Below, one piece after another: positions 24,292-35,597 of a stretch of 64,000 bases of DNA. The stretch lies in the NCBI GenBank assembly GCA_951804985.1, contig OX638134.1, forward strand, positions 1,550,001 to 1,614,000, in the 5' to 3' direction. Under the pieces are notes generated by a model that searched no databases, was not told where the DNA came from, and saw nothing but the letters and a program-made list of their open reading frames with translations. The DNA is from Dryomyza anilis (taxonomy: Eukaryota; Arthropoda; Insecta; Diptera; Dryomyzidae). The first letter of the stretch is position 1, and each line of letters begins with the position of its first letter. A program made the position numbers and the translations under genes.

Positions 24292-25366
24292 ATGGAAAGA
24301 TATACGAGCCAAAAACGAGTCAAAATTATTAAAATTTACTACCGAAAATCGTAGTCAGTGGCCTCAACGTTAAGAGCGCTACGTCCAATTTATGGTCGTC
24401 ATAATCGTCCTAGCTGATCAACAATTGAGCGTCTAGTGGAAAAATTTGAATCGACAGGCACAGTACAAAATGTTCCCGTGCCAGTGAGACAAAGAAGTGC
24501 CCGTAGTGTCGAGAATATTGCTGCCGCTGAGGCTTCAGTTGAAGAAAGCCCAAATGTGTCTCTCACACATCGTTCTCTGGCGTTGGGCATCTCTGTGACG
24601 TCCTTGTGGCAAATTTTGCGAAAAGATCTTGGCCTATATTCTTACAAAATCAAATTGACGCAAGAACTGAAGCCGCTTGACCACAAGAAGCGTCGTATGT
24701 TCGTGAATTGGGCTGAGCAACAACTTGAAAAGGATTCGGATTTTCATCGAAAAATCATCTTCAGCGATGAGGCTTATTTCTGGCTGAATGCCTTCGTCAA
24801 TAAACAAAATATGCGTTATTGGTCGGACAGCAATCCACACGTACTCCATGAGTCATCATTGCATCCCGAAAAAATTACGGTTTGGTGCGGTTTATTGGCC
24901 GGCGGCGTCATTGGGCCGTACTTCTTCCGTGATGATCAAGACCGGCACTTTACTGTGAATGGGAATCGCTACCGTTCAATGATAACCGAATATTTTTGGC
25001 CCCAATAGGATGATATGGACTTGGAGGACATGTGGTTCCAACAGGACGGCGCCACAAGTCACACAGCGAATGCCACAATCAATTTATTGGAAACCAAGTT
25101 TGGAGAACGTGTTATCTCACGAAATGGTCCAGTCGATTGGTCGCCTCGGTCGTGCGATTTGACGTCGTTAGACTATTTCCTGTGGGGCTACGTCAAGTCT
25201 ATGGTCTATGCCAACGATTGATGAACTTCGTACGAATATCGAACGTGAAATTGCAGCAGTATCGGCCGATTTATGCTTGAAAACCGTCGAAAATTGGGTT
25301 CAGCGTCTGGACTTCTGCAAGCGTGCCCGTGGTGGCCATGCAAAAGAAATCGAGTTCCTTACATAA
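24292..25366 (+). pseudogene. DD41D mariner-type transposase pseudogene
   Basis: In its active form this protein would bind the terminal repeats and cut and rejoin the element at TA sites in the nucleus. The start ATG at 24292 gives MERYTSQKRVKI, typical of this insect transposase group. A helix-turn-helix part with NRP and VEKFESTG, and a second one around TSLWQILRKDLG, follow. The catalytic acidic residues are visible: D at 24766-24768 (FSDEA), D at 25045-25047 (QQDGA) and D at 25171-25173 (LDYFLWG). The last two are separated by 41 residues, which defines DD41D. Three in-frame stops (TAG 24352, TGA 24415, TAG 25006) and a frameshift near 25213-25219, where a few bases were lost after VYAND, inactivate it. 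The shifted frame resumes with TIDELRTNIE and ends EIEFLT at TAA 25364. All three catalytic aspartates survive, so the decay is fairly recent. A single-residue error in my spacing count is unlikely but would change the subgroup name. Confidence 0.9.
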
Positions 25367-25390
25367 TTTCATTGATAACCAAAACCGTTT

Positions 25391-25417
25391 TTGTAGCGCT
25401 CTTATTGAAAAACCCTT
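25391..25417 (-). repeat. right terminal inverted repeat of the mariner-type element
   Basis: TGAAAAACCCTT at its outer end is complementary to the left terminus, with TAGCGCT inside matching the left CGCTA. Confidence 0.85.
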
Positions 25418-25439
25418 TATAAACATTTCCTGGAAAAAC

Positions 25440-25795
25440 GCTAATTTAATTTTTCAATAAAAATTCATTTTTTCAATAAAAATTGCATTTTTCAATCAAA
25501 ATTCAATTTTTCATTCAAAATTAAATTTTTCAATCAAAAGTAAATTTTTCAACAAAAATTCAATTTTTCAACAAAAATTCAATTTTTCAATAATAATTCA
25601 AATTTTCAATATAAATTCAAATTTTCAATATGAATTAAATTTTGTATAAAAATTCAATTTTTCAATAAAAATTCAATATTTCAATATAAATTGAAATTTT
25701 CAAACTAAATTCAAATTTTCAATATAAGTTTAAATTTTCAATAAAAATTCAATTTTTCAATATAAATTCAAATTTTTAAATACCTACAAATTCAA
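25440..25795 (-). repeat. 19-bp minisatellite array 4 (CAAT loop)
   Basis: Roughly 18 copies of CAATTTTTCAATAAAAATT or ATTCAAATTTTCAATATAA. The arms are the same as in the other arrays and the loop is CAAT. It begins about 20 bp after the mariner-type element ends. Confidence 0.93.
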
Positions 25796-28035
25796 TTTCT
25801 CGTCTCAGCTGTAAAATCAGTATTTGATAATCTCCAAGACAAAATTTCGGATATTTTTCAGAAATATTTCCGGAATTTCGGCAGGCGAATACACAGATAA
25901 AAAGAAGATTTTTGGAAGTGTATAGCAGGTTATACAAACTTTCTTCAATTTTGAAGTGAGATTCCCAAACTTAAGTTAGAAATAAATTTGAAGTGAAACT
26001 TTTTATTTTATTCGATTTCTGTTGGATATTTTCTCGATATTTTCGAAAAATGGACGTACGATGACGATATAGTCTTTTCTGTAAATTGTCTTTTTGAATA
26101 TATACTTGAAAGTCTCAAATAATTAGTATTTATTAGCCAAACTCGAAGAATAAAATAATTGTAAAACAGTGCCTTGTAGAATCAAAAACCTTGGGTATTC
26201 CTTTTTGCCTAATTATAACCAAGTCCAAGATACCATAGTCATTAGGCAACTTGCTGCTGTGCCTCATTGGAAACTGAAAATAATACAAAATATAAAAAAG
26301 ACTCCCACTCTTTTTCAAGTCATTTAATTGTGTTAATTCATTAATCCTGATACAGAACAACTTTGCTTTACAATTCTTTTTAGTTCAACATGCTATTCTT
26401 TTGCCCAACAACTAATTGGCTTTTATAGTTGTTCCGTTGTGCAAGGCTACACTCTTTATGAGGCAAGAATTTACAATGGTCAAATTAGTAGTAAAACCAA
26501 TAAAAGAAAAACAGCAGCACAGAATACCAAAAAAAAAAAAAATAGAGAAAAATTGCTACAAAAGCAATGGAAATCTCGAAAACAAAGGCTCAAAACTGAT
26601 TCATCGTAATTCTGCGGCAATTAGGGTTGCATTCTTTGGAGCGAGCCAGAATATTTGCAGTTTTTGCCTTCACTGCGAAAATCTTTGCGCCTTTCAAATT
26701 GGAAAATTGTGCGGAAAATGTGATCAATCAAGTGTGATTATGTAGTATGTGTGATGGGGTTTGGGTGGGGGCAACAGTGTTGAAAGTAGAAGCGACCAAA
26801 CAGTATTTGTAAATAGTAGTAGGAAGTGGGGGAGTATTCTATACAAACAATACTATTTTTTCCCAGTTCATGGTACATGTGGTCGTCAGTCTGTTAAGCT
26901 TGATTGCATTTTAAATAAAAATTAATGAACTTTTCTGCTGTCTGCGCATTAAATGTTGAAATTTGTGAAACTCTGGTACTATTTTAAATGTAATTTAGGG
27001 TGTTATTTTAAATGTCCAACTTTATAAATGTATTAATATTTTTAAATATAGCTAATTACCTGAATGTGCTCAGAAATAAATGGAATTACAACGTGAGACT
27101 ATTAAGATTTTGGGTTTTTGTTAATTTTAGTGAATCCCATCAGATGCTTCTGCTAATTTAGAACTTCTCCAATTACAAATTGCATTCATAAACATATTAA
27201 AACGTTTCTTTAAAATCTGCTCTGCTTTTTCATTTAAAGCCTCATTTTGCGTGAACACTTTACAGATTCTGATTAAAATTTTCAACATCTTCGCATTCAG
27301 ACTTGAACAGAAATTGGAATTGCTTTTGGCGTGGTTGTAATCGAGGTAGTTGTTGTATTTTTAATGCGCAACAATGTGCGATTATCCTGACATTAATTCG
27401 CAGGATATTTTCCGACGAGTTTCACTCGGCTGCTTGGACGGCAGGCAGGCAGCACGTCCGTCGTGCGAACAATTGCTTTTGAAGCCCTGGCAAATTGAAG
27501 AAGACATTGAAAATATTGCAACGAATTAAAGCAATATTAGACAGAGCATGAATTGTTATGGAATTTTTACACCGTCTGGGCGCACGAATATTACGTACAA
27601 TCAAAAGAGAAGGGTTTTGAATGTAGTGCTTGTCGTTGGTAGTTGTTGGAGTTTTACCTTAAACATTGTGAAATTTATGAATTTCTCCGACATTCCTGTT
27701 GAAAGGTTTTTAACGTTGTCTGTGGTTACGTGGAACGCGAACAAGAGGATGCAATTTAATTTAAATAAGGATATTTTAAAATTTTATGCCTTACATATCA
27801 ATTAATTGAAATTTAATGCGTTTTTTAATAGTGATGCGGATGAAGCATTTTGTAGTCGATTTAATTCTCGAACAAAAAAAAACTATGGTCTTTTCAAACC
27901 TCATCGCAGGGATCAAAATATATTTTCGTTTTTTTTTAATTGAATATACAAAACAGAGAATCTTTTAATCCTCAATAATTAACACTTGAATCCAGTTTTC
28001 AATATTTCATTCTTCTGGGGTGTATTCATGCCTGC
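25796..28035. other. unique DNA; no gene recognised
   Basis: Open frames at 26416-26745 (109 codons) and 27548-27805 (85 codons) show no domain. A G-rich stretch GGGGTTTGGGTGGGGG lies at 26756-26771. Bases 26400-26760 and 27290-27760 have a more balanced composition and might be conserved non-coding DNA. Confidence 0.4.
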
Positions 28036-28130
28036 ATTATTTCGTCACTATCATGCCAAAAGAGCGAATGTATAATTATTTATATTTTTCAACTTTTTTA
28101 ACATTATTGAATGTAAATTCCTCAAGTATA

Positions 28131-28352
28131 CACCCTGAAAAAAATACCCTCAAATCCCATTAAAAATTTGGTCAATAGGACTATTATTGATTTAATAGTA
28201 TACAAAAAATAAATCTTTTCATATAAACTTAATGGAAATGTCATGGTATTTTCTAGTATTTAATGGTATTTTCCGATTAAAATAATAATTTATCCTATTG
28301 ACTATTTTTAATAGTAAAAAACTTTTATTTATATAGTATTTTTTTCTAGGTG
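28131..28352 (+). mobile_element. family A MITE, copy 3
   Basis: A 222-bp copy with left end CACCCTGAAAAAAATA and right end in complement CACCTAGAAAAAAAT, flanked by TA (28129-28130 and 28353-28354). It is strongly similar to the copies at 21307 and 55278. Confidence 0.88.
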
Positions 28353-28534
28353 TACTGTTCCAAAATCGTGTGTAGTTCACAAATGACGAAACCAAATGGG
28401 CGGCTGTAAAAAATTGAAAATGTTGTCATGCCAGAAAAGAGATTCTTTTCTTTTTTTTGCCATAACTTTTTATTGATATAAGATAAAATAGTGTTGTAGA
28501 TAAAAAACGAAAAAAATTTGAAAAATTTAAAATA

Positions 28535-28830
28535 TTGTCATGCCAAAAGGGCGAATCTTTTCGTTTTATTGATATAACTCTTTATATGTACAAGATAAAA
28601 TAGTGATGTAAAAGCATTAATTGTTTGCTTTAAAAGCACCTATCGAGCATCATCATTATTTTAAAATATTTTTTTTGAATTTTTATCATTTGCAAGAAAA
28701 ATGTTTGGCAATGATGTCAATCGATAGGTGCTTTAAAATCAAACAATTAATGCGTTTACATCACTATTTTATCTTGCACAAATAAAGAGTTATATCAATA
28801 AAACGAAAAGATTCGCCCTTTTGGCATGGT
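28535..28830. mobile_element. family D foldback MITE, well preserved
   Basis: Almost the whole element is one inverted repeat. The left arm begins CATGCCAAAAGGGCGAATC and continues through TTTATTGATATAACTC, AAGATAAAATAGTGATGTA and GCACCTATCGA. The right arm is the complement with few differences over about 120 bp, around a short A/T centre with TTTGAATTTTTATC. It would form a long hairpin when single-stranded. There is no coding capacity. Confidence 0.85.
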
Positions 28831-28848
28831 AATATTTTTAATTTTTTT

Positions 28849-29105
28849 ATCTATGTATAACTCTTTATGCGTGCAAGATAAAAATATGGTGTTAAGGCAT
28901 TAATTGCTTGTTTCTAGAGCACCTATCGATTGGCATCATTATTTTAAAATATGTTGCCAAACATTTTTCTTGCAAATAACAAATGGCAAATTAATTTTTA
29001 AATACTGATGCCAATCGTTAGGTATTTTAAAACAAACAATTAATGCTTTTACATCACTATTTTATCATGCGCAAATAAAGAGTTATAGCATAAAAAACAA
29101 AAAAT
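28849..29105. mobile_element. family D foldback MITE, second copy with eroded tips
   Basis: It shares the internal blocks AACTCTTTAT, GCAAGATAAAA, CACCTATCGATTGGCATCA and ACATTTTTCTTGCAAATAA with the copy at 45731-46045. The GGGCGAA tips are lost. Confidence 0.75.
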
Positions 29106-29350
29106 ATTTGCGTTTTTGTCAGAATATAGCCTCATAAAATCCGTATTTATAATTCAGTAAGTTGTGCAAATCTAAAGATATTTTATATACGTTATAATAA
29201 TTGATAAATAAAGCAAAATAATAAAAAATTGAACATGAAATAAATTTGACTAAATTTTAAAGCACTTCAAACTTTAAAATTTGATTTCCAACATTTTAAA
29301 AAATGCACATTCGAACCTTTGGCATGACAGTGACGATACGTAATTATTCA

Positions 29351-31700
29351 GACATACATCTTCAGTACTAAATTCAGTTCTGAATCATTTTTATTAGTCA
29401 TAGCTGAAAAAGGAGATCGCAACTCCACAGAAGAAAAAATCTTCATCATATTGATGAAATTGTTCGAAATCGTGTGAATTCTGTTTCAAATTGATCTGAT
29501 AACGATATCGAAACTAATGGCATACTAGGATTACTTTAAAAAATTAAAATTAGAGACCGTCATTTTCGAGAGCCGAAAATTTGTACCTACCCTGCAAACC
29601 ATTTGACGATAATTTTTGATTCGATAAAATGATGATTAATTTACGATATGAAAATCAAAAAATTTGGAAATTGAATTGTGTATTTTTTGAAATTATTGTC
29701 AAAAAATAAAATTTTCAGAACAAATAAAATTTGTTTATCTAGTATGAACACTTTTTTGATATCAATCGATATCGTTAGCGACAAAAAATAACGATATCGT
29801 TTTTATCGAAAACCCTATCATTCTCGTATCACACACCCCTTGATTGGAAAATTTGATTAGAAATATCGTACGAATTTTTCAAAAAAAAAATTTTTTCGAA
29901 AATAAAATTTGAAAAAAAAAATACTGAAAAATAAAATTAAAAAAAAAAAAATTAAAAAAAAAATGTCCGAAAAAAGAAATTTTTCGACAAAAAAATTTAT
30001 TGAAAACAGAACAATTTTTTTTTCAGAAAAATATGTTTGGAAAAAAATAGAGAACTGAGAAACTGGCAGAAAACGAACGAAAAATAAATATATTAATTGA
30101 AATCAGGTTTGATGCACAGTATTCTATAATATGATGTACATATATGTTCATTAATATGATGAAACGTATACAACACATACATTTCATCATATTGAAGAGC
30201 ACATTCTCAGTCATTCATCAAATTGAAAATAAATTCATAAAGTTGATGTTTTGTAGTTATCAATATTATGAATCGTTCTTCAATTCAATCATGATTCATT
30301 GTATAGAAGAACCAAATTCATCAATATGATGTTGATTTATTGATCTATATATAGGCCTGAAAAGCGAACATCGGCAAGTAAAGGTCTCAGAAGTATTTCA
30401 GACAAGTCAAAGCAGGATAATTTTAACAAATCTTGTAGTTTTAGATCTGAAAACTTAAAAGAATGTTTTGTAAAAGTATTGTGGAATTTCATGCATGATT
30501 TGGGGGACAGGTTTGAATAGAAACTTAAAATAATGAATCAGGCATGGGCAAGGAATATGAAGTATAAATTCAGATCTGAATATGTTAGTCTTTAGAGAAC
30601 GCTGTATAAATTATTTCTAATAAAACAAAGTTGAACAAAAAAATTAAAAAATTCTCGAATAAACGCGAGAAATAGACAGCGCTCAATCTGGCCTTGTACT
30701 TCGAGACAATTCATCTCGTCAGCTTTGCCACTAATTGTACTCATTAATAGAATGAGTTAAATATTGTGGTATACCTCTTTTTTATTAAAACCCATATGAA
30801 AACCACCACATTATAATGGTCTTTTGTTTCAAATTCCTACACTTTGATCTTTAACTGTTTCTGTCGCAAATTCACAACGTTTATCAGACACTACTCATTA
30901 TGTTTCCGCAACAAAATAACATATTCCCGACTAGTCGTGCAACCACATTAATGGCAGCAACTTCTTGCGCGTTGTTACCATAAAATAATACACTATGTAT
31001 TTTGTATGCAGACAGACAACATTGGCTCGAGCAGCAAAACCTCCAACTCTAAACAAACAAGCGTGAAATATCGTGTCGTTCCTTGTCGCAACTGATAACA
31101 AATTGGATTTCGCAAACCTAGCCAACTACGGATGGCAAATTCAGAGTTAAAAAAGAGGAAGGAGTATTCGAGAGGATGCCAAAGATTGCAGGAGACATTT
31201 TTATTTTGCGCGCTCGCTCGCTCGTCTGTAACAAGTTAAAAACAATTACAAGCAACACTGCCATCTAGGCGGCGGTAAAGTGAAACAGCTAAAAGTGCCA
31301 ACGTGATATATGGAGATCATTTTAACAATGGAAATTATTTCATTATGTTATTGTTGCTGCTGCCAGAGAGAGATTACACGCAGAAGAAAATTTATCCACT
31401 GAAGAGTTAATGGGAGAAACTATTGATTTTATGGTAGATGTAATATTCATTTTTCAAATTAATTTAAAAGTATTCTATTCGTTTAAATAGTATTTAAAAA
31501 TTTACGATTGAACGATTTGATACAACACAAAGAGAACAAATTGTCCGTATCACCAGTAGAAATTCTATTTTCGTGGTACGTCTAGGGTAACTGTATGGAA
31601 ATGATAATTAAATATTTTACTTTTCAAAACCCGGCCTTTTTTTTGAACAATATTATCTGATGATCTACTTTTCCCTAATACTAGAAATTTTTACTAGAAA
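29351..31700. other. AT-rich DNA with CATCATATTGATG palindromic motifs
   Basis: CATCATATTGATGAA at about 29446-29460 is inverted near 30316-30332 (TTCATCAATATGATG), with related ATGATG-ATTCATT motifs between (30130-30200). This may mark a ~900-bp inverted-repeat element. Bases 29875-30030 are low-complexity A and T tracts. Bases 31380-31500 weakly resemble the left half of family A (ACACGCAGAAGAAAAT, AACTATTGATTTTAT). No gene is recognised. Confidence 0.35.
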
Positions 31701-31729
31701 TACTTAGATATCCCATAAATCAATTCTAT

Positions 31730-32220
31730 ATAAATCGGTGGTGCTGAAAAGGCATATTTTAAAATGTAGAACCTATAGAAAAATTTTAGTAGTTTTGATT
31801 GTTAGCTTAGACTAGTATCTGCGTAAATGCAAACCAGTTTTCTTTTTATATTTAGATTCCTACTACACAAAAAATAATCAAAAAAAAATTCAAAAATATA
31901 TAAAAATTTTATGAGTTTAGATTCAAATATATTGAATAAGTATTGAAATATTTCTATTAATTTATATATTAAAATTTGTCATGACAATTAGCAAAAAAAA
32001 TACGTTTAAAGTTTATACGAAACTAGTTTATAAAGTACTGCATTCTTTTTTTCTAAAAAGTAAATGAAAGCACCTAAAATTACGATTGCAATTTTCGTAA
32101 AACCATTATACAAAAGAAAAAAAACTAAGTTCTAATTAGCACCTCTGAATTATATAGAAATTATGTATGTAATAGCAAAAATCGTTTTGAATTGAACATT
32201 GAATATTTTATATAGGATAC
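31730..32220 (+). repeat. dispersed repeat R, third copy
   Basis: It contains GTGCTGAAAAGGCATATTTTAAAA (compare 3076-3098), a TTTAGATTC block, CATGACAATTAGCAAAAAAA, ACGTTTAAA and a terminal TATATAGAAATTATGTA. The order matches 2740-3500. Confidence 0.5.
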
Positions 32221-33647
32221 TATCCAAATTTTAAGAAATACTATAAAGATTATAGTATTTTAGACACATGTTTAAAAGATAGTCCTATTGTATTAATGTT
32301 TTGATATAATTTTGTACTAATAGTGTAGATAGTATTGTTGTAATACTTATAGGACAAAGAAATGCATTTTAAACGATCCCAATCTCTCTCCCCATTTGAA
32401 TGTTTTTCATTATAACAATAGTATGCATCCTATTGATTCATTTTAGTAGTCATTTAATTTTATTTATTTTGGAATTGGTGCATTTTTTTGTAAGTGTACT
32501 TGATTTAACTCTTGGTGTGGGTCCTGTAATAATTGCTATTGTCCTTGTTTTTGTTGTCAGGCATGACTTGCCGCACATTTAGAACAAAGTGTTGCCATTG
32601 TTATAAATAGTATTTGTTATGCTTACTTGCAGGTTATTTGATAACTTGTTAGGCAGGCGGCACCAGTTAGGGGTGTGGGATTCACTCGAGTTGGTGTTGA
32701 ACTCTTATAATTTATTAACGTACTTTTTAATAAACTGCGTCTATTCAGTGTTTGGCGCCACGTATCTCTAAATTTTTTTTCAACTACTTATAGTATTTAC
32801 TTTTCCCAAGATTAGCTTAAAATTACAATTCGCAAAATACACTGCGCCGCATATGCTCCCCATTCCAAACATCCTCCTGCTGGTCACCATTTTTTTATTC
32901 ATTGCGCACTTCATTGCGCTCTATTCAACGCTCATGTGCTGGCAAAATGCCAACGAAATGCAAATAAAATTAAAGTTCACTTAATGCTTGAGATATCAAC
33001 TTCGTGCTACAACCTTTTTTTTTTCAGAAAAATACGCAAAAAAAAATATTGTATGGCATATGGAAAAAAATATCCTTTCTTGCGTCATAAGAGTAACCAT
33101 TCAAGTATGAAATTAACAACGACGATGTCGACGAGCTGCAGGAGTATTGAAGAAATGCACATGAATGAAAATGTAAAAAGAAGTTATCAGCAAAGTAGTT
33201 GAACAAAAAAAAAAACGGAAAAGAAATATTGCCGGTGTATGTTATGTTATGAAGACGCAGCAGAGTCCTTGTTGCAAACTTCTGCTGGCGTTGGAAACAT
33301 GTGTGGTGCAGCAATATCGGCCAGAGGTTGCTGGTAAAAATTTCGTATATCTTACAACAACTATAAAAATGCTTATACAAACATTCATATAATAATATGT
33401 TAAGTTGCTGAAATGTGAAAAGGTGAGGATCCATTGTGTGTTTGCGTACGGTGGGTACAGCTTGAATATTTGAAATATTATGATAAATATTATGATATTT
33501 CTGAAGAAAAAAGAAACGTTTATTGCAAGTAGTCAATAATCTATCCAACAATATAGTATTTTCCAATTTTTTTTTCATTAACTGCGAGATATTTATAATT
33601 CTTAAAAATTATATGGTATCTCTTTGTTAAATGCAGCTTGATTTTTA

Positions 33648-33648
<1 letters not shown>
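32221..33648. other. unique DNA; no gene recognised
   Basis: A 184-codon frame on the minus strand (33024-33578) is rich in F, Y, H and N and has no domain. The short GC-richer part at 32640-32960 is a possible regulatory island. Confidence 0.4.

Positions 33649-33713
<65 letters not shown>
33649..33713. repeat. (TA)n microsatellite followed by a T tract
   Basis: About 30 TA repeats with one C interruption near the left end, directly followed by around 20 T bases. Confidence 0.95.
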
Positions 33714-33732
<19 letters not shown>

Positions 33733-33864
33733 GAATTATCTTTAAATTTTCTTTCTTAGAAAAAAAATAATATAAATGTGTCAAAAGAAAATTGGTAAAA
33801 ATAAAACAAAACTTTTTTATCTAAACAAACAAAATTTTCTCGACAAAAAAAGTAGAGTTTAATA

Positions 33865-34585
33865 CACGGAGGGTAATAAAATTCTAAAATTCGAGAAGAA
33901 TTCGGTTAGAAAGAAAAATAGTAGAATTTGACTAATATCAATAAAAAAACTACTAAAATTCAAGAATTTGTCATCTGGATATCAAGAAAGCAAATTACTT
34001 AGTTGTCAAAAAAGTAAACAAACTTTATTCAACTGGATTTTCACAAGTTAATTTATTGATTATTAAAACCCAAAAAGAACACGCAAAATTGTTGCTGTAT
34101 TCATCGCAAAAAGAACACGTGTTCATGTATTGTTGTTGTTTTCATCGATATTGCTCTGTCTGTATGCTTTGTTTTGCGAGGTCGCCATCTGTTTGTTAGT
34201 CTGCCTGTATGTCTGTTGAAAGTAACTAAGCCACATTTTTCTAGATATTCAGACATTATGTTCTTAGGTATCAAAAAAGTAACTAAGTACAATTTGTCTG
34301 GATTGCAAATTTTTGTCTTCTTAGGTATCAAAAAACGGCTTGATATACAATGTTTGCATTTTTGATACCTAAGAAATAAATAACTGAATTCAAGACTTAT
34401 TCTACTTAGTTACTTTTTTGATACCTAAGAAATGAATAACTGAATCTAAGAATAATTCTACTTAGTTACTTTTTTGACAACTAAGAAAATCCATTTCCTG
34501 AAATTAAGAATTTTTCGGTTTAGCTGTATATCACTCCGTATTCTTCTTGATTCTTTCTGGATTTCAGAACTTTTTTCCCTCCGTG
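33865..34585. mobile_element. family B inverted-repeat element, complete copy
   Basis: A 721-bp element with CACGGAGGG ends on both sides, flanked by TA (33863-33864 and 34586-34587). The left tip CACGGAGGGTAATAAAATTC is inverted at the right (complement CACGGAGGGAAAAAAGTTC). Inside, blocks like TAGTTACTTTTTTGATACC appear repeatedly in both orientations (about 34261-34285, 34322-34335, 34355-34375, 34407-34430, 34460-34480), so the element is internally repetitive. There is no transposase frame. Confidence 0.8.
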
Positions 34586-34784
34586 TACGTTTTGAGGTTC
34601 TCTAACTGTTCTAACATATCTCGTTGTGATATCTACGAACATCTTAGAACAAATTACAATTCGTATCGTAAAGGAGATGGAATTAATTTCCTAAAATCTC
34701 CAAACCGTCTCAAAGCAATATAGAATAGACTGACAGACTAGGTTATCATAATCCAACCAAAATTATTAACATTTATAGAACAAT

Positions 34785-34978
34785 GTCCCATTCAAATTTG
34801 TCAATAGGACAGGTTTTAATTTAATAGTATACAAAAAAAGTTCATATAAATTAAAAAATAATGTTATAGTTTTTTTTGTAGTATTTAATGGTATTTAACG
34901 ATTGAAATAATAGTTTATGCTATTGACTAATTTTATTAGTAAACAACTATTCATTTTATGTTATTTTTTTCTGCGAGC
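34785..34978 (+). mobile_element. family A MITE, copy 4, degraded
   Basis: Shares TTCAAATTTGTCAATAGGAC, TTTAATAGTATACAAAAAA and GTATTTAATGGTATTTA with other copies. Both tips are eroded and no TA duplication can be assigned. Confidence 0.65.
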
Positions 34979-35092
34979 AAGAATATTAAAAGTCGTTTCT
35001 ACATTTTTAGAATTTTTCAGTAGTATTTTCAGAAAATATATCGAATAAGTAGTATCGCATAATAAATATCTATTATGTGCGGGTCATAATAT

Positions 35093-35593
35093 TGTTACAA
35101 AAAGAGGTAATTTGCTCCACTGTGCAAGACAATTCAGCGCATTAAGCAATCTGTTAGAAATAGACGGAAGATCATTCAGCGCACTGAGGCAATGTGCGAG
35201 AAAGAGATAGAAGATCAGCGGATTAGAAACACATAATTGCGAATGAGATGAAATGCATGCGTCATTGACGAAACGAGTAGAAGGTTCTCAAAACATATCG
35301 AAACGTGTCGAACTGATGCATGCAGTATATGAGGGCGCCGCATCTGAGGCACAGCACTTTAGTAGTGACTGTAAATAGGACGAGTGCATCTCGTGTGATA
35401 AATGTCAAAATAAAATGTAGACTTGCAGCAGTTGTTAGAATTTATAATTAGTAAAGTTGTTAGTTATTGTGAATTAATGAATTAAGTTAACTGTTGTAAT
35501 TTAAACCAAACATAAGAGTTTTTTTTATTTTGTACACAATTCTGAGATACGAACTTGTAGAACCGTTTTCCGTAGACTGAATTTACAGTAACA
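35093..35593 (+). mobile_element. solo LTR (retrotransposon family L), copy 2, full length
   Basis: A 501-bp LTR beginning TGTTAC and ending GTAACA, flanked by a perfect ATAT duplication (35089-35092 and 35594-35597). It contains the conserved promoter TATATGAGGGCGCCGC (35326-35341), a candidate AATAAA at 35409-35414 and CCAAACATAAGAGT near the 3' end. There is no gag/pol sequence on either side. Short inverted TGTTAC ends with a 4-bp duplication are typical of Ty3/gypsy-type LTRs, but BEL or copia cannot be excluded. Confidence 0.85.
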
Positions 35594-35597
35594 ATAT

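Larger units (their letters stand above)
24180..25417 (+). mobile_element. Tc1/mariner-superfamily (DD41D, rosa-like) transposon, degenerate
   Basis: A 1238-bp element flanked by TA on both sides (24178-24179 and 25418-25419). The left end reads CAGGGTTTTTCAAATGGG, and the right end in complement AAGGGTTTTTCAATAAGAG. Twelve bases (AGGGTTTTTCAA) are identical, and similarity continues to about 27 bp (CGCTA and AAAA). The interior carries one transposase pseudogene on the plus strand. The size, TA duplication and single intronless gene are standard for the superfamily. The ends are better preserved than the gene. Confidence 0.92.
28040..29350. mobile_element. nested cluster of foldback elements (family D)
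   Basis: Outer boundaries CGTCACTATCATGCCAAAAG (about 28043-28062) and its inverted partner near 29312-29342 (complement CGTCACTGTCATGCCAAAGG) bracket the cluster. Inside are a family A MITE (28131-28352), a partial D unit (about 28425-28500), a full D foldback (28535-28830) and a second D foldback with eroded tips (28849-29105). Nested boundaries of this kind arise when a family inserts repeatedly into its own copies. Confidence 0.65.

Noticed and set aside
26756..26771. G-quadruplex
   Set aside because: Only three adjacent G runs; a fourth lies about 60 bases away, so the case is weak.
28535..28830. microRNA precursor
   Set aside because: The hairpin is far longer than a fly pre-miRNA and belongs to a repeated foldback element.
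32230..32350. Additional family A MITE copy
   Set aside because: Only short TCCTATTG and TAGTATT matches; could be chance in AT-rich DNA.
33024..33578. 184-codon minus-strand frame as a host gene
   Set aside because: Composition (F, H, Y, N) follows from AT-rich DNA; no domain, start context or splice structure.
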